Part shown: piece by piece, positions 1 through 7,548 of the stretch
Layout of the letters: every line of letters starts with the position of its first letter
How positions within the stretch are numbered: position 1 is the stretch's first letter
From: CAYGYG01 sp964354155
Lineage (GTDB): Bacteria; Hydrothermota; Tepidihabitantia; SM23-42; CAYGYG01
DNA length: 64,000 bases
Reading direction: 5' to 3'
Assembly: GCA_964354155.1 (NCBI GenBank)
Contig: CAYGYG010000006.1
Span: 1-64,000, forward strand
The notes under the pieces: generated by a model
Database searches by the model: none
What the model saw: the letters and a program-made list of their open reading frames with translations, nothing else
What the model was told of the DNA's origin: nothing
Made by a program: the position numbers and the translations under genes

Positions 1-9
1 AACCTTAAC

Positions 10-27
10 ATTTTCCCTTGGGAAAAT
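10..27. promoter_or_regulatory. Perfect inverted repeat at window start
   Basis: ATTTTCCC and its reverse complement GGGAAAAT are separated by only two bases, and TTAA-type words lie on both sides. It sits about 100 bp upstream of the guaA promoter. It could be an operator or the hairpin of an upstream terminator; the upstream gene is outside the window. Confidence 0.4.
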
Positions 28-112
28 ATTAACATATTGACTTAGTAATAACACCGTTTTGTCATTGTCCCACGGCCCGGCGGCCCTGGTATCTTGCTGG
101 CGGAAGCTTTTC

Positions 113-140
113 TTGACAAATGGGCCGCCTTAGCTATAAT
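113..140 (+). promoter_or_regulatory. Promoter of GMP synthetase gene
   Basis: Consensus -35 TTGACA (113-118), 16-bp spacer, consensus -10 TATAAT (135-140). Transcription should begin near 147, just before the GGAGG ribosome site at 151-155. The upstream ATG at 94 would precede the promoter, so it cannot be the start of a transcript made here. Confidence 0.85.
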
Positions 141-159
141 CAATGCCCCTGGAGGTATA

Positions 160-1095
160 ATGCGATTCAATGCCCGGAATTTCATTGATGCTGCAATTCC
201 TGAATTGCAGAAGCGAGTCGACAACGCGATCGCGATTTGTGCCACGTCGGGCGGGGTTGACTCGATGGTGTGCGCCTTCTTAGGCCATCACGCGCTCGGT
301 GACCGGTTGATTGCCGCATTCATCGATGATGGCCTGATGCGAGTGAGAGAGCCGTCGGATGTCACTTCGCTGCTCAAGAAGAGACATGTACGAACCAAGC
401 TGGTCAATGTTAAGGATGAATTCTTCTCCGCGCTCAAAGGATTGGAAGACCCTGAGGAGAAGCGCAAGGCATTTCGTGATACGTTCTACAAGGTGTTGGG
501 CCGAGTCGTACGGGAGGCCGGCGCGAAGTTCTTGATCCAGGGCACGATCGCGGCCGATATTGTTGAAACCAAGGGAGGGATAAAGACACAACATAATGTC
601 TTAAGTCAGATCGGCATTGATCCGAAGCAGTATGGCCTTGAGATAGTTGAACCCCTGAAGGAACTCTACAAACCGCAAGTCCGGGTTGTTGCCCGCAAAT
701 TGGGGCTGCCGCCCAGCATATATCGACGGATGCCGTTTCCGGGTCCGGGTCTTGCCACCAGGGTATTGGGTGAGGTTACTCCGGAGCGGGTGGAGATTGT
801 GCGCCGGGCTACGACCATTGTCGAAGAAGAAGTCATGAAATATAAGCCATTCCAAGCGTTCGCCGTCTTGCTTCGGGATCAGGCAACCGGTGTCAAAGCC
901 GGGGGCCGGGCCTTTGGTCATATCATCGCCATCCGCAGTGTTGAATCGAGCAATGCGATGACGGCGCTGCCCTCTAAAATTCCCTGGCGGTCGCTGGAAA
1001 AGATGCGCAACCGCATCCTCAAATACATTCCGTCGGTGGTCAAGGTCGTGTACGATTTGACGCCGAAGCCGCCGAGCACGATAGAATACATATAG
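160..1095 (+). CDS. guaA: GMP synthetase ATP-pyrophosphatase subunit (stand-alone)
   Basis: Catalyses the ATP-dependent amination of XMP to GMP, the last step of guanine nucleotide synthesis. The 311-residue protein has the PP-loop SGGVDS near the N-terminus, the FPGPGL motif of the GMP synthetase C-terminal domain, and the family ending KPPSTIEYI. It has no glutamine amidotransferase domain, so it matches the two-subunit form known mainly from archaea; the glutaminase subunit is not in this window. The start at 160 is chosen because GGAGG lies 4 bases before it and a perfect promoter occupies 113-140. A longer frame from 94 is ruled out by that promoter. The name is secure; the split-subunit reading is inferred from length. 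Confidence 0.93.
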   Translation: MRFNARNFIDAAIPELQKRVDNAIAICATSGGVDSMVCAFLGHHALGDRLIAAFIDDGLMRVREPSDVTSLLKKRHVRTKLVNVKDEFFSALKGLEDPEEKRKAFRDTFYKVLGRVVREAGAKFLIQGTIAADIVETKGGIKTQHNVLSQIGIDPKQYGLEIVEPLKELYKPQVRVVARKLGLPPSIYRRMPFPGPGLATRVLGEVTPERVEIVRRATTIVEEEVMKYKPFQAFAVLLRDQATGVKAGGRAFGHIIAIRSVESSNAMTALPSKIPWRSLEKMRNRILKYIPSVVKVVYDLTPKPPSTIEYI

Positions 1096-1098
1096 GGA

Positions 1099-1153
1099 CG
1101 AAGGGCGAGGGACGTCCGTTCGCTGCGCTCACTAGGACGAAGGACGCAACGGA
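1099..1153. repeat. 55-bp direct repeat, copy 1 (left edge of scaffold gap)
   Basis: Identical over 55 bases to 1254-1308 and flush against the N run. The most likely explanation is an unresolved k-mer overlap between contigs rather than a biological repeat. Confidence 0.85.
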
Positions 1154-1253
1154 NNNNNNNNNNNNNNNNNNNNNNNNNNNNNNNNNNNNNNNNNNNNNNN
1201 NNNNNNNNNNNNNNNNNNNNNNNNNNNNNNNNNNNNNNNNNNNNNNNNNNNNN
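1154..1253. other. Scaffold gap, exactly 100 N
   Basis: Round-number N run inserted by a scaffolder. Both edges carry the same 55 bases, so the real distance may be zero or negative. No gene is interrupted. Confidence 0.98.
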
Positions 1254-1308
1254 CGAAGGGCGAGGGACGTCCGTTCGCTGCGCTCACTAGGACGAAGGAC
1301 GCAACGGA
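1254..1308. repeat. 55-bp direct repeat, copy 2 (right edge of scaffold gap)
   Basis: Same 55 bases as 1099-1153, beginning at the first base after the N run. Confidence 0.85.
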
Positions 1309-1485
1309 TGATACACGATCCAGGATACACGATGCCAGATACATGGCGAGAGGCAATAGGCGATGGGCAATGGGGGGCCGTTAGCTCTAGCCGCTGATTT
1401 CCGACGTCTCTCTACTTGCTACTCTCGACTCGCTCATCAATATCTGTCTGCATCCGTGACAATCCGTCTGAATCGACCATGATGA
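1309..1485. repeat. Intergenic word-like repeats, no gene
   Basis: Contains short self-similar words (GGCGAGAGGCAATAGGCGATGGGCAA-like, cut here as GGCAATAGGCGATGGGCAA) and, at about 1406-1475, a stretch resembling 54921-54993 (TCTCTCTACTT.CTACTC followed by AATCCGTCTG). No open frame with coding character. Confidence 0.5.
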
Positions 1486-3426
1486 CTACTTCCCGAAAAA
1501 ACCCATCCATTCCGGCTTGGCCGGTTTGGGCGACATCGCCTGCCACTCCTCGTCGGTGAGACGCTGATCCATGGGCTGGGTGAACTCGTAGTAGTTGTAG
1601 ACGGCACCCTTCATCAACGTCGGCGTCTTGCCGGCATTGACCAGCACATAGAAGTAGGCGGGTTTGTCATTGGCCGCCTCCAACACCAGCTTCGTGTTGG
1701 GGTCGGTGTGGACGTCGGCAATCAGGGCGGATGATTTGTCGGCGTCGGAACTGTACTCCTCCATGCCCGGAACCGTGATCAGATCCTCAAACCGGGATCC
1801 GATGTTCTGAATGAAAACGTAGTCCTCCTCAGACAGGGTCTGGCCTTTGGTCTCTTTGAGGGCGATGTCATGAAGAGTGTTCAGAAGGTCTTGGAAAGAG
1901 GTCAGTTTGTTTTCGATGGTCGGTGCCAGAATCTCGTTCTTTTTCAATTCAGCAAGGGTCATATCGACGAGTTTTTTGATTCGTTCGAAGGCAACCGGGT
2001 TCGGCTCCACATAACCGCGTGCCATCTGGGGTTCGGGTTGCACTGAGGTCGTGAAGACGGTATAGGATTGCTTGGCATAGAGGATTGTGTCATGCCGCAG
2101 TTCGGCCCACGAGCCCAATGCGGTCGCAAGGCAGCGGTCCGCCCAGGCCGGCTGGAAAAGGGGGGAAGGTACGATCACTGCTTTGAGCGTGTATAACCAG
2201 CCCCAGTACAGATTTGAGTACCACGTGTCTTCTTTGAAGTTGGCGAATTCCTTCTTGAGGAGTACCATCTGCTTGGCGTAGTTGGCGTACCGATCTTCCT
2301 TGTATGTCTTGATGAGTATCTCGTACGCCCGCTCTGAGCCGAGAGCGGCTAGGACGTCAAGCCCACGCGGAAAGTTCCTCGGCTCCGACATCGTGCCAAC
2401 CTTGTCGTAGACCAGCTGCTGGAAGATGTAGGAGTCCGGGATGAACTTCTGTCCGAAGAGGCGCAGGCCTTTGGTGCTTACTTCGGGTGTCTCCTGGTCG
2501 GTCACAAAACCGGAGACAATCTTCGGGGATCGGGCCTTCATGACCTCGCCGATGAATTTCTCGACCAGCTTCTGATCTTTGATCAGCTCGGGCAGGTTAG
2601 TACCGGGGAAGACGTCGTCTTTTATCTTCTTGTATTCCTCGATCGTGAGGTCATCGCTCTTGCCGACGAAGAGGATGATGGGATCGTTGATCTTATGCCA
2701 GAGCGCGGTCAGGTCCTGGCCCGTGCACTTGCACATGACCGATTTTAAGAGCAGGAGGGCGCAGACCGTCTGCTCAATGCCCTTTGCCTTGCCGCCGGCC
2801 GCGGCGCCGGGCTTGGCCAGAAACGTCATCCGGCCCAGCCACATCATGGCCTTGAAGTAATTCTCGAATTCCTTGGTTCTTGTGTAGTGGCCGCGCGGTT
2901 TGTACTGGCTGTAATCTTCAAGATAGCCGAAGAGCGGAGATTTTTCGAATCCCTGGTGGGCTTCGATTAGAGCGAGCTCTTTCTCGGCGAGAAGCTTGGC
3001 CTCCTTCGGAATTTTCCAGGCGGGATTGAGGATCTTGTAGGGAACGCTGAGATAGGCGAGATTCTTGTACAGGTGCGGGTGAAATTTCTTGTCGATTTCT
3101 TTGAATGAAGCATTGGTTTTAGCAATCATCTTCTCGAGGAGCGAAGTCAAATCTTGCTTGAGATACTTCATTTCCAGGTCCCGTAGGGAGTAGTCGAACA
3201 GAATGTGATAGCTGTGAAGCACCGGGTCGATGGTGACAAGAATCGGTTCGCTCTGGGTCTTGGCGCCCTTATAGACCTCATAGAAGTGCTCAAGGCCTGA
3301 GGGCCTGGCCACGTAACCATACCGGGCCAGGACATCTTTTTCACCGGCGCTCAGCTGATTGAGCATGTCGGGATTGGTAATCTTGCCCAGGTTGAGGGTT
3401 AGACACAGAATAAATGGGTACAACAT
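1486..3426 (-). CDS. DUF3160 family protein
   Basis: A 646-residue protein that I recognise as the DUF3160 family, whose function is unknown. A short hydrophobic N-terminus (MLYPFILCLTLNL) suggests export, although it is brief for a signal peptide. The start at 3426 is set by AAGGAGG five bases upstream and by the promoter at 3494-3521; the open frame continues 87 codons further upstream but that part lies across the promoter. The gene is alone on its transcript, divergent from the rubrerythrin-like gene at 3697. No catalytic motif is evident by eye. Confidence 0.8.
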   Translation of the reverse strand: MLYPFILCLTLNLGKITNPDMLNQLSAGEKDVLARYGYVARPSGLEHFYEVYKGAKTQSEPILVTIDPVLHSYHILFDYSLRDLEMKYLKQDLTSLLEKMIAKTNASFKEIDKKFHPHLYKNLAYLSVPYKILNPAWKIPKEAKLLAEKELALIEAHQGFEKSPLFGYLEDYSQYKPRGHYTRTKEFENYFKAMMWLGRMTFLAKPGAAAGGKAKGIEQTVCALLLLKSVMCKCTGQDLTALWHKINDPIILFVGKSDDLTIEEYKKIKDDVFPGTNLPELIKDQKLVEKFIGEVMKARSPKIVSGFVTDQETPEVSTKGLRLFGQKFIPDSYIFQQLVYDKVGTMSEPRNFPRGLDVLAALGSERAYEILIKTYKEDRYANYAKQMVLLKKEFANFKEDTWYSNLYWGWLYTLKAVIVPSPLFQPAWADRCLATALGSWAELRHDTILYAKQSYTVFTTSVQPEPQMARGYVEPNPVAFERIKKLVDMTLAELKKNEILAPTIENKLTSFQDLLNTLHDIALKETKGQTLSEEDYVFIQNIGSRFEDLITVPGMEEYSSDADKSSALIADVHTDPNTKLVLEAANDKPAYFYVLVNAGKTPTLMKGAVYNYYEFTQPMDQRLTDEEWQAMSPKPAKPEWMGFFGK

Positions 3427-3493
3427 CAGAACCTCCTTGATTGTTTTCTTCTCCGACAGTATCCGGTGAGACAATGTGAAATCGACCGAGGTC

Positions 3494-3521
3494 ATTATAT
3501 TGTATCTAAGGCAGGTGTCAA
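3494..3521 (-). promoter_or_regulatory. Promoter of DUF3160 gene
   Basis: On the minus strand: TTGACA (3521-3516), 16-bp spacer, TATAAT (3499-3494). Leader of about 60 nt before the AAGGAGG site at 3438-3432. Confidence 0.85.
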
Positions 3522-3632
3522 GCAGAGGATGAGAGGAAGAACTGTGCACGATGCCGTCGGATGCGCCATTCCCTAAGGGACACAGTCGTGGGCGCCTCCC
3601 TACAGTTCCAGAAAAGGCGCCCGACGAAGCGC

Positions 3633-3660
3633 TTGACTTATGCGCCGAGTTTGGTAGAAT
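3633..3660 (+). promoter_or_regulatory. Promoter of rubrerythrin-like gene
   Basis: TTGACT (3633-3638), 16-bp spacer, TAGAAT (3655-3660); divergent from the DUF3160 promoter about 110 bp away. Confidence 0.75.
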
Positions 3661-3696
3661 AGTCCCGGCAAATCCGTTGGTTTTCAAGGAGGCTTA

Positions 3697-4209
3697 ATGG
3701 AAGAAGCGATCAAGATCTTGAACATCGGCATTGAGCTTGAGAAGACCGGGCTTAAGAACTATATCGACTATTCATTTGCGACCAAGGACGAGACCGGCAA
3801 GAACATGTTTCTGAAGCTGGCCCGGGATGAATTCGACCACATGACGATTCTTGAGCGGGAGCTGAAGAGTCTGTTGACAAATCGCTGCTGGGTACGGGCT
3901 GAAATACCCGAGTCAATACTCGAAAAGGTTGCTCCGAAGTTGCGAGACATAGAGAAGAAGAAGTCGGAGCAGGGTCTTAAGGAACTGGATGCGCTCAAGA
4001 CTGCGCTGGACGGCGAGAAGAAGTCGATCGCATTCTACAAGGGGGAACAGGCCAAGCTCAAGGATACGAACGGTGTTGAAATCTTCAACCGGCTCGTTGG
4101 GATGGAAGAGTCGCACTACGACATGATCCAGGCCCAGATCGACCATATCGAGAATACCGGATTCTGGTTTGGGATTCGGGAATTCCAGCTGGAAGGGGAG
4201 CGGGAGTAG
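3697..4209 (+). CDS. Rubrerythrin-like ferritin-fold diiron protein
   Basis: A 170-residue protein with two four-helix-bundle half-sites: an early Glu (ELEKTG) plus RDEFDHM in the first half, and a later Glu (FYKGEQ) plus MEESHYDM in the second. This is the pattern of the rubrerythrin/ferritin-like diiron domain. There is no C-terminal rubredoxin Cys4 site, so it is the short form. Such proteins usually reduce peroxide or handle iron in anaerobes. The start follows AAGGAGG at 3686-3692. It has its own promoter and stands alone. The physiological electron donor is not visible from the sequence. Confidence 0.85.
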   Translation: MEEAIKILNIGIELEKTGLKNYIDYSFATKDETGKNMFLKLARDEFDHMTILERELKSLLTNRCWVRAEIPESILEKVAPKLRDIEKKKSEQGLKELDALKTALDGEKKSIAFYKGEQAKLKDTNGVEIFNRLVGMEESHYDMIQAQIDHIENTGFWFGIREFQLEGERE

Positions 4210-4212
4210 AAA

Positions 4213-4420
4213 AGCAGATCAAAAATCAAGAATCAAATATCAAAAATCAAGAATTGATGATGAAGAAGTAGAAGATAGAAGGGAAGACGTAAGAAGTAAG
4301 AGTCAGAGAGCAAGAGATGAGAAGCAAGAGACGAAAAGGGAAGGATCGATTAACCGCCCACTCTTTTTGAATTCTGATTTGTGTTTTTGCGTTTTGATTC
4401 TTGATATTTGCATTCTAAAT
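4213..4420. repeat. AT-rich inverted-repeat element with AATCAAGAATC words
   Basis: Left arm about 4217-4256 is built from ATCAAAAATCAAGAATC words; right arm about 4373-4420 reads as a degenerate reverse complement (GATTCTTGATATTTG). The purine-rich middle is non-coding. The right arm runs through the rnfB stop codon at 4415-4417. Similar arms occur at 22972-23150 and 38702-38835. Confidence 0.55.
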
Positions 4421-5443
4421 TGCTTTGGCGTAGCCCAGCGCGCCGGCGATGGTAATGGCGCGAATCGGACAGACCCCGAAGCACTGGCCGCAGCCGATGC
4501 ATTTGTCCTTGAGCACGACGTGCTTCTTGCCCCGCGCACCCTGGATTGCACCCAGCTGACACACTTTCACACATTCGCCGCAACCGTCGCAGCTTAATGA
4601 GATTATGGCGTAAGGCCGGACTTTAATGCGATCGATGAACGAATCAGTCGGGCATTTCGCCCGGCAGATGCCGCACGAAGTGCACTTCTGAAAATCCATC
4701 ACCGGCAGACTGCCGCCCGGCACCAAGGGGCTTTGAACCATGACAATAGCGGCGGGTACGGGGCAGACTTTGACACAGAGTTCGCAGGATATGCAACCTT
4801 TGGTGCAGACCTTCTTGACGATTTTGCCCCGGTCAAGATTCTTACACGCCACGTAGATGAGTTGGACTTTGGGTATCAGTTCCAGCACACCGCGCGGACA
4901 GTCCTTGACGCAGATGCCGCAGCCAGTGCAGGCCTTGGCATCGATGATCGGCAGGCGGTTTGGACCCATCGCGATCGCCTTGTGGGGACAAACGGTCACG
5001 CAGTGGCCCATGCCCAGGCAGCCGTAGCGGCAGGCCTTGTTGCCGCCGAGCAGAGTGTAGTTCGAGCGGCAATCCCTGGGGCCGTCATAACGGTAGTGCT
5101 CGACCGCTTCTTCGAAACCGCCCTGACACCTCAGAACAGCAATGCGGGCCGCCAGCGGCTCAATTTCAAGTCCCAGGATGTCGGCGAGTGAATCAACGAG
5201 CGCCGCGCCGCCGACCAGGCACCGGGTCGGTTCCGACCGGCCTGAGGCAATTGCGGTGGCGTAGGCGTCGCACGACGGATGGCCGCATACCCCACAGTTA
5301 AGGCCGGGCAGGGCGGACCGGATTTCGGCTTCGTTCTTCGCGCGCTTTACCGCAAGGCGGGCGTAGGCTACGGCCAGGACCAGGCCGAAGGCCAGGCCGA
5401 GACCACCCAACACCAGGACCGATCTCGCAATCAACACCGTCAT
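4415..5443 (-). CDS. rnfB: Rnf complex subunit B, multi-cluster ferredoxin
   Basis: Electron-input subunit of the Rnf ferredoxin:NAD+ oxidoreductase. A 342-residue protein with an N-terminal membrane segment (about residues 8-28), the RnfB-type [4Fe-4S] domain with Cys50, Cys53, Cys58 and Cys75 (NCGVCGHPSC), then six ferredoxin-like Cys clusters, including CTGCGICVKDCP, CTSCGICRAKCP and CIGCGQCFGVCP. Proteobacterial RnfB is about 190 residues with two such clusters; the long form resembles that of acetogens. Last gene of rnfCDGEAB; its start overlaps the rnfA stop by 4 bases, indicating translational coupling. Confidence 0.95.
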   Translation of the reverse strand: MTVLIARSVLVLGGLGLAFGLVLAVAYARLAVKRAKNEAEIRSALPGLNCGVCGHPSCDAYATAIASGRSEPTRCLVGGAALVDSLADILGLEIEPLAARIAVLRCQGGFEEAVEHYRYDGPRDCRSNYTLLGGNKACRYGCLGMGHCVTVCPHKAIAMGPNRLPIIDAKACTGCGICVKDCPRGVLELIPKVQLIYVACKNLDRGKIVKKVCTKGCISCELCVKVCPVPAAIVMVQSPLVPGGSLPVMDFQKCTSCGICRAKCPTDSFIDRIKVRPYAIISLSCDGCGECVKVCQLGAIQGARGKKHVVLKDKCIGCGQCFGVCPIRAITIAGALGYAKAI

Positions 5444-6033
5444 CCACCCAGGGATAGGCCGAACAGCCCCACAAAGCCCATGAATGCCAGGGAAGCCAGG
5501 CCGGCCGCGATGAAGGCGATCGGATAACCTTTGAGCGAGCGGCTGATCGGCGCAAGCTCAAGGCGCTCGCGGAGTGCGGCGAATATGATGATGACTAAAG
5601 TAAAACCCATCCCGGTGCCCAGGGCAAAGAAAGTTGCATTCAAAACGGAAAACCGGTAATCGATATTGAGAAAAGCAACGGCCAGGATGGCGCAGTTGGT
5701 GGTGATGAGCGGGAGATAGATGCCCAGCGCGTTGTAGAGACCACGGTACGTTCGCTTTAGGAACATCTCGACGAACTGAACCAGCCCTGCGATGATGAGA
5801 ATGAACGCCGCGGTCCGAAGGAAGACCAAGCCCAGCGGCAGCAGGATTGCGTAGTAAACAAGGTAGCTGGTCCAGCTGGCCAGCATCATGACGAAGATAA
5901 CGGCGAGTCCCATTCCGGTGGCGGTTTCGACCGCGGTCGAAACGCCGAAGAAAGGACAGAGCCCGATGAACCGGATGAGAATGATATTATTGACGAGCAG
6001 CGCGGAAAAGAAAATGAGCATCGGGTTGTTCAT
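5440..6033 (-). CDS. rnfA: Rnf complex subunit A, integral membrane protein
   Basis: A 197-residue hydrophobic protein with about six membrane segments and the RnfA/NqrE signatures NNIILIRFIGLCPFFGVS near the N-terminus and TNCAILAVAFLN in the middle. RnfA and RnfE are homologous and insert in opposite orientation; together they hold a membrane-embedded iron-sulfur centre in the electron path. It lies four bases after rnfE and overlaps rnfB by four. Length is normal for the family. Confidence 0.95.
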   Translation of the reverse strand: MNNPMLIFFSALLVNNIILIRFIGLCPFFGVSTAVETATGMGLAVIFVMMLASWTSYLVYYAILLPLGLVFLRTAAFILIIAGLVQFVEMFLKRTYRGLYNALGIYLPLITTNCAILAVAFLNIDYRFSVLNATFFALGTGMGFTLVIIIFAALRERLELAPISRSLKGYPIAFIAAGLASLAFMGFVGLFGLSLGG

Positions 6034-6037
6034 TGCG

Positions 6038-6646
6038 CTAACTCTCCTTTTTGAAGTAGCGGTTGACCAGCCCCTTCATGATGCCGATGACCAGGAACGC
6101 ACCCGGCGGCAGAATCATGAAGATGACCGGCGATCGGCGGAATCCGGCGCCAAGGATATTCTGCCCGAAGACCGTGCCTTTGCCCAAGAGTTCCCGGCAC
6201 ACCCCCATCAGGGTAATGACCAAGACAAACCCGAGCGACATGCCCAGGCCGTCCAGCAGGGAATGGAAGACCGGTTGCTTTGACGCAAACGCCTCGGCGC
6301 GACCGAGGATGATGCAGTTGACAACGATCAGCGGCACGAAAACGCCGAGCACCCGATAGAGATCCGGGGCTTGGGCTTGCATGACATAATCGATAATCGT
6401 GACGAAGGTTGATATGACAATGATGAAGACCGGGATGCGAACCTGGTCCGGAACGACGCGGCGAATCATTGAGATGATGATATTAGAGCCGACGAGAACG
6501 AAGGACGCGGCAATGCCCATGCCGAGTGCATCGCGGGCCGAGCCCGAGACGGCCAGCGTCGGGCACAAACCGATCATCAGGATCAGCACCGGGTTCTCGT
6601 TGATCAGGCCGTTGGTAAAGATGCGCCAGGGCTCAGGTCTTCTCAT
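6038..6646 (-). CDS. rnfE: Rnf complex subunit E, integral membrane protein
   Basis: A 202-residue RnfE/NqrD-type membrane protein: FTNGLINENPVLILMIGLCPTLAVS at the N-terminus (quoted in part as NGLINENPVLILMIGLCPTL) and VNCIILGRAEAFA in the middle, the counterpart of the RnfA motif. It partners RnfA in the membrane core. Its start overlaps the rnfG stop by four bases. Confidence 0.95.
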   Translation of the reverse strand: MRRPEPWRIFTNGLINENPVLILMIGLCPTLAVSGSARDALGMGIAASFVLVGSNIIISMIRRVVPDQVRIPVFIIVISTFVTIIDYVMQAQAPDLYRVLGVFVPLIVVNCIILGRAEAFASKQPVFHSLLDGLGMSLGFVLVITLMGVCRELLGKGTVFGQNILGAGFRRSPVIFMILPPGAFLVIGIMKGLVNRYFKKES

Positions 6647-7548
6647 CGCTTTCTGAGCGAGGGTTGGTATTTCTTGACGGCCGCGGTGACCGCGTCGATG
6701 ACCGCCCGCGAAGAAATGGTCGCACCGGAGATCGTTTCATAACGAGTCGACCAGGCAAACTGGTCGAGAAACTCGGGTTCGGCACAGCGCGAACCCATGC
6801 CTTCAGTCTCCTGCTGGGCAATGACGCGTACGCCGGCGATTCGGCCCCGGGGGTCGAGGCCAACTAAGATCCGGATTGTACTGCAGTAGCCGATACTTGA
6901 AGACGGCCCGACCAGGCCCAAGAGGGTCCCGGCCAAATCGTACGCAAACCAGGCCGAGTCCGCGGCCAGCGGTTCGAACCTAATCGCGGTCGGAAAGATC
7001 TCGAGCCGCAGGTCTTTCTTGACTAAGTACTGCTGGTAGCGTTCCGTGCCCAGACGGATGCCCTCGGTGACCGCGCGTGAGGAAATCGTGGCGCCGGTGA
7101 CCGCATCGATGACGCCGCCGTCAATCCGCAGCTGAAGCATCTCGACGGGCTTGCCTTCGAACTGCTGCTCGAAATCGGGTTCGGTCACACCGCTGCCCAG
7201 ACCCGGAGTTTCGCGCAGGCCTTCGCCGGGCGAAGCAACGCGGATCCCGGTGACGGTGTTGGAATTGGCGAGGCCGACGGTAACCGGGATGCGTCCGCCG
7301 TAGCCCTGGGGGAATACCCGGAAGACGATCCCCACGGTCTCGTTACCCTGGACCGCCTGGTACAGGGTTTCAGGAATAACGGGCACAAACTGGTCGGCGG
7401 TCATGACCTCGCGCAGACTCTGCTCCATCAATCTTAACTGCGTGGCTTCGATGCGCGGTTTGCTCGCCCGGTATACGCAGGAGAGCACGAGTGACGCCAG
7501 GACGGCGGTGATAAAAAGGCTCAGCACCATGTTGATATGCTGTTTCAT
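6643..7548 (-). CDS. rnfG: Rnf complex subunit G with two FMN-binding domains
   Basis: RnfG carries covalent FMN on the outer face of the complex. This 301-residue protein has an N-terminal membrane anchor (about residues 6-26) and then two FMN-bind domains in tandem. The first ends TGATISSRAV (residues 151-160, Thr154 the expected attachment site) and contains ETPGLGS at 113-119. The second ends SGATISSRAV (274-283, Thr277) and contains ETEGMGS at 247-253. Ordinary RnfG is about 200 residues with one domain. The start at 7548 overlaps the rnfD stop (ATGA); the open frame continues upstream through rnfD in another frame, which is not coding. Confidence 0.93.
   Translation of the reverse strand: MKQHINMVLSLFITAVLASLVLSCVYRASKPRIEATQLRLMEQSLREVMTADQFVPVIPETLYQAVQGNETVGIVFRVFPQGYGGRIPVTVGLANSNTVTGIRVASPGEGLRETPGLGSGVTEPDFEQQFEGKPVEMLQLRIDGGVIDAVTGATISSRAVTEGIRLGTERYQQYLVKKDLRLEIFPTAIRFEPLAADSAWFAYDLAGTLLGLVGPSSSIGYCSTIRILVGLDPRGRIAGVRVIAQQETEGMGSRCAEPEFLDQFAWSTRYETISGATISSRAVIDAVTAAVKKYQPSLRKR

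Noticed and set aside
94..159. Upstream start for guaA at 94
   Set aside because: A perfect TTGACA-16-TATAAT promoter occupies 113-140, so this start would precede transcription.
4169..4597. 142-codon plus-strand frame between rubrerythrin-like gene and rnfB
   Set aside because: It runs through an AT-rich repeat element and then antisense to rnfB; no coding character.
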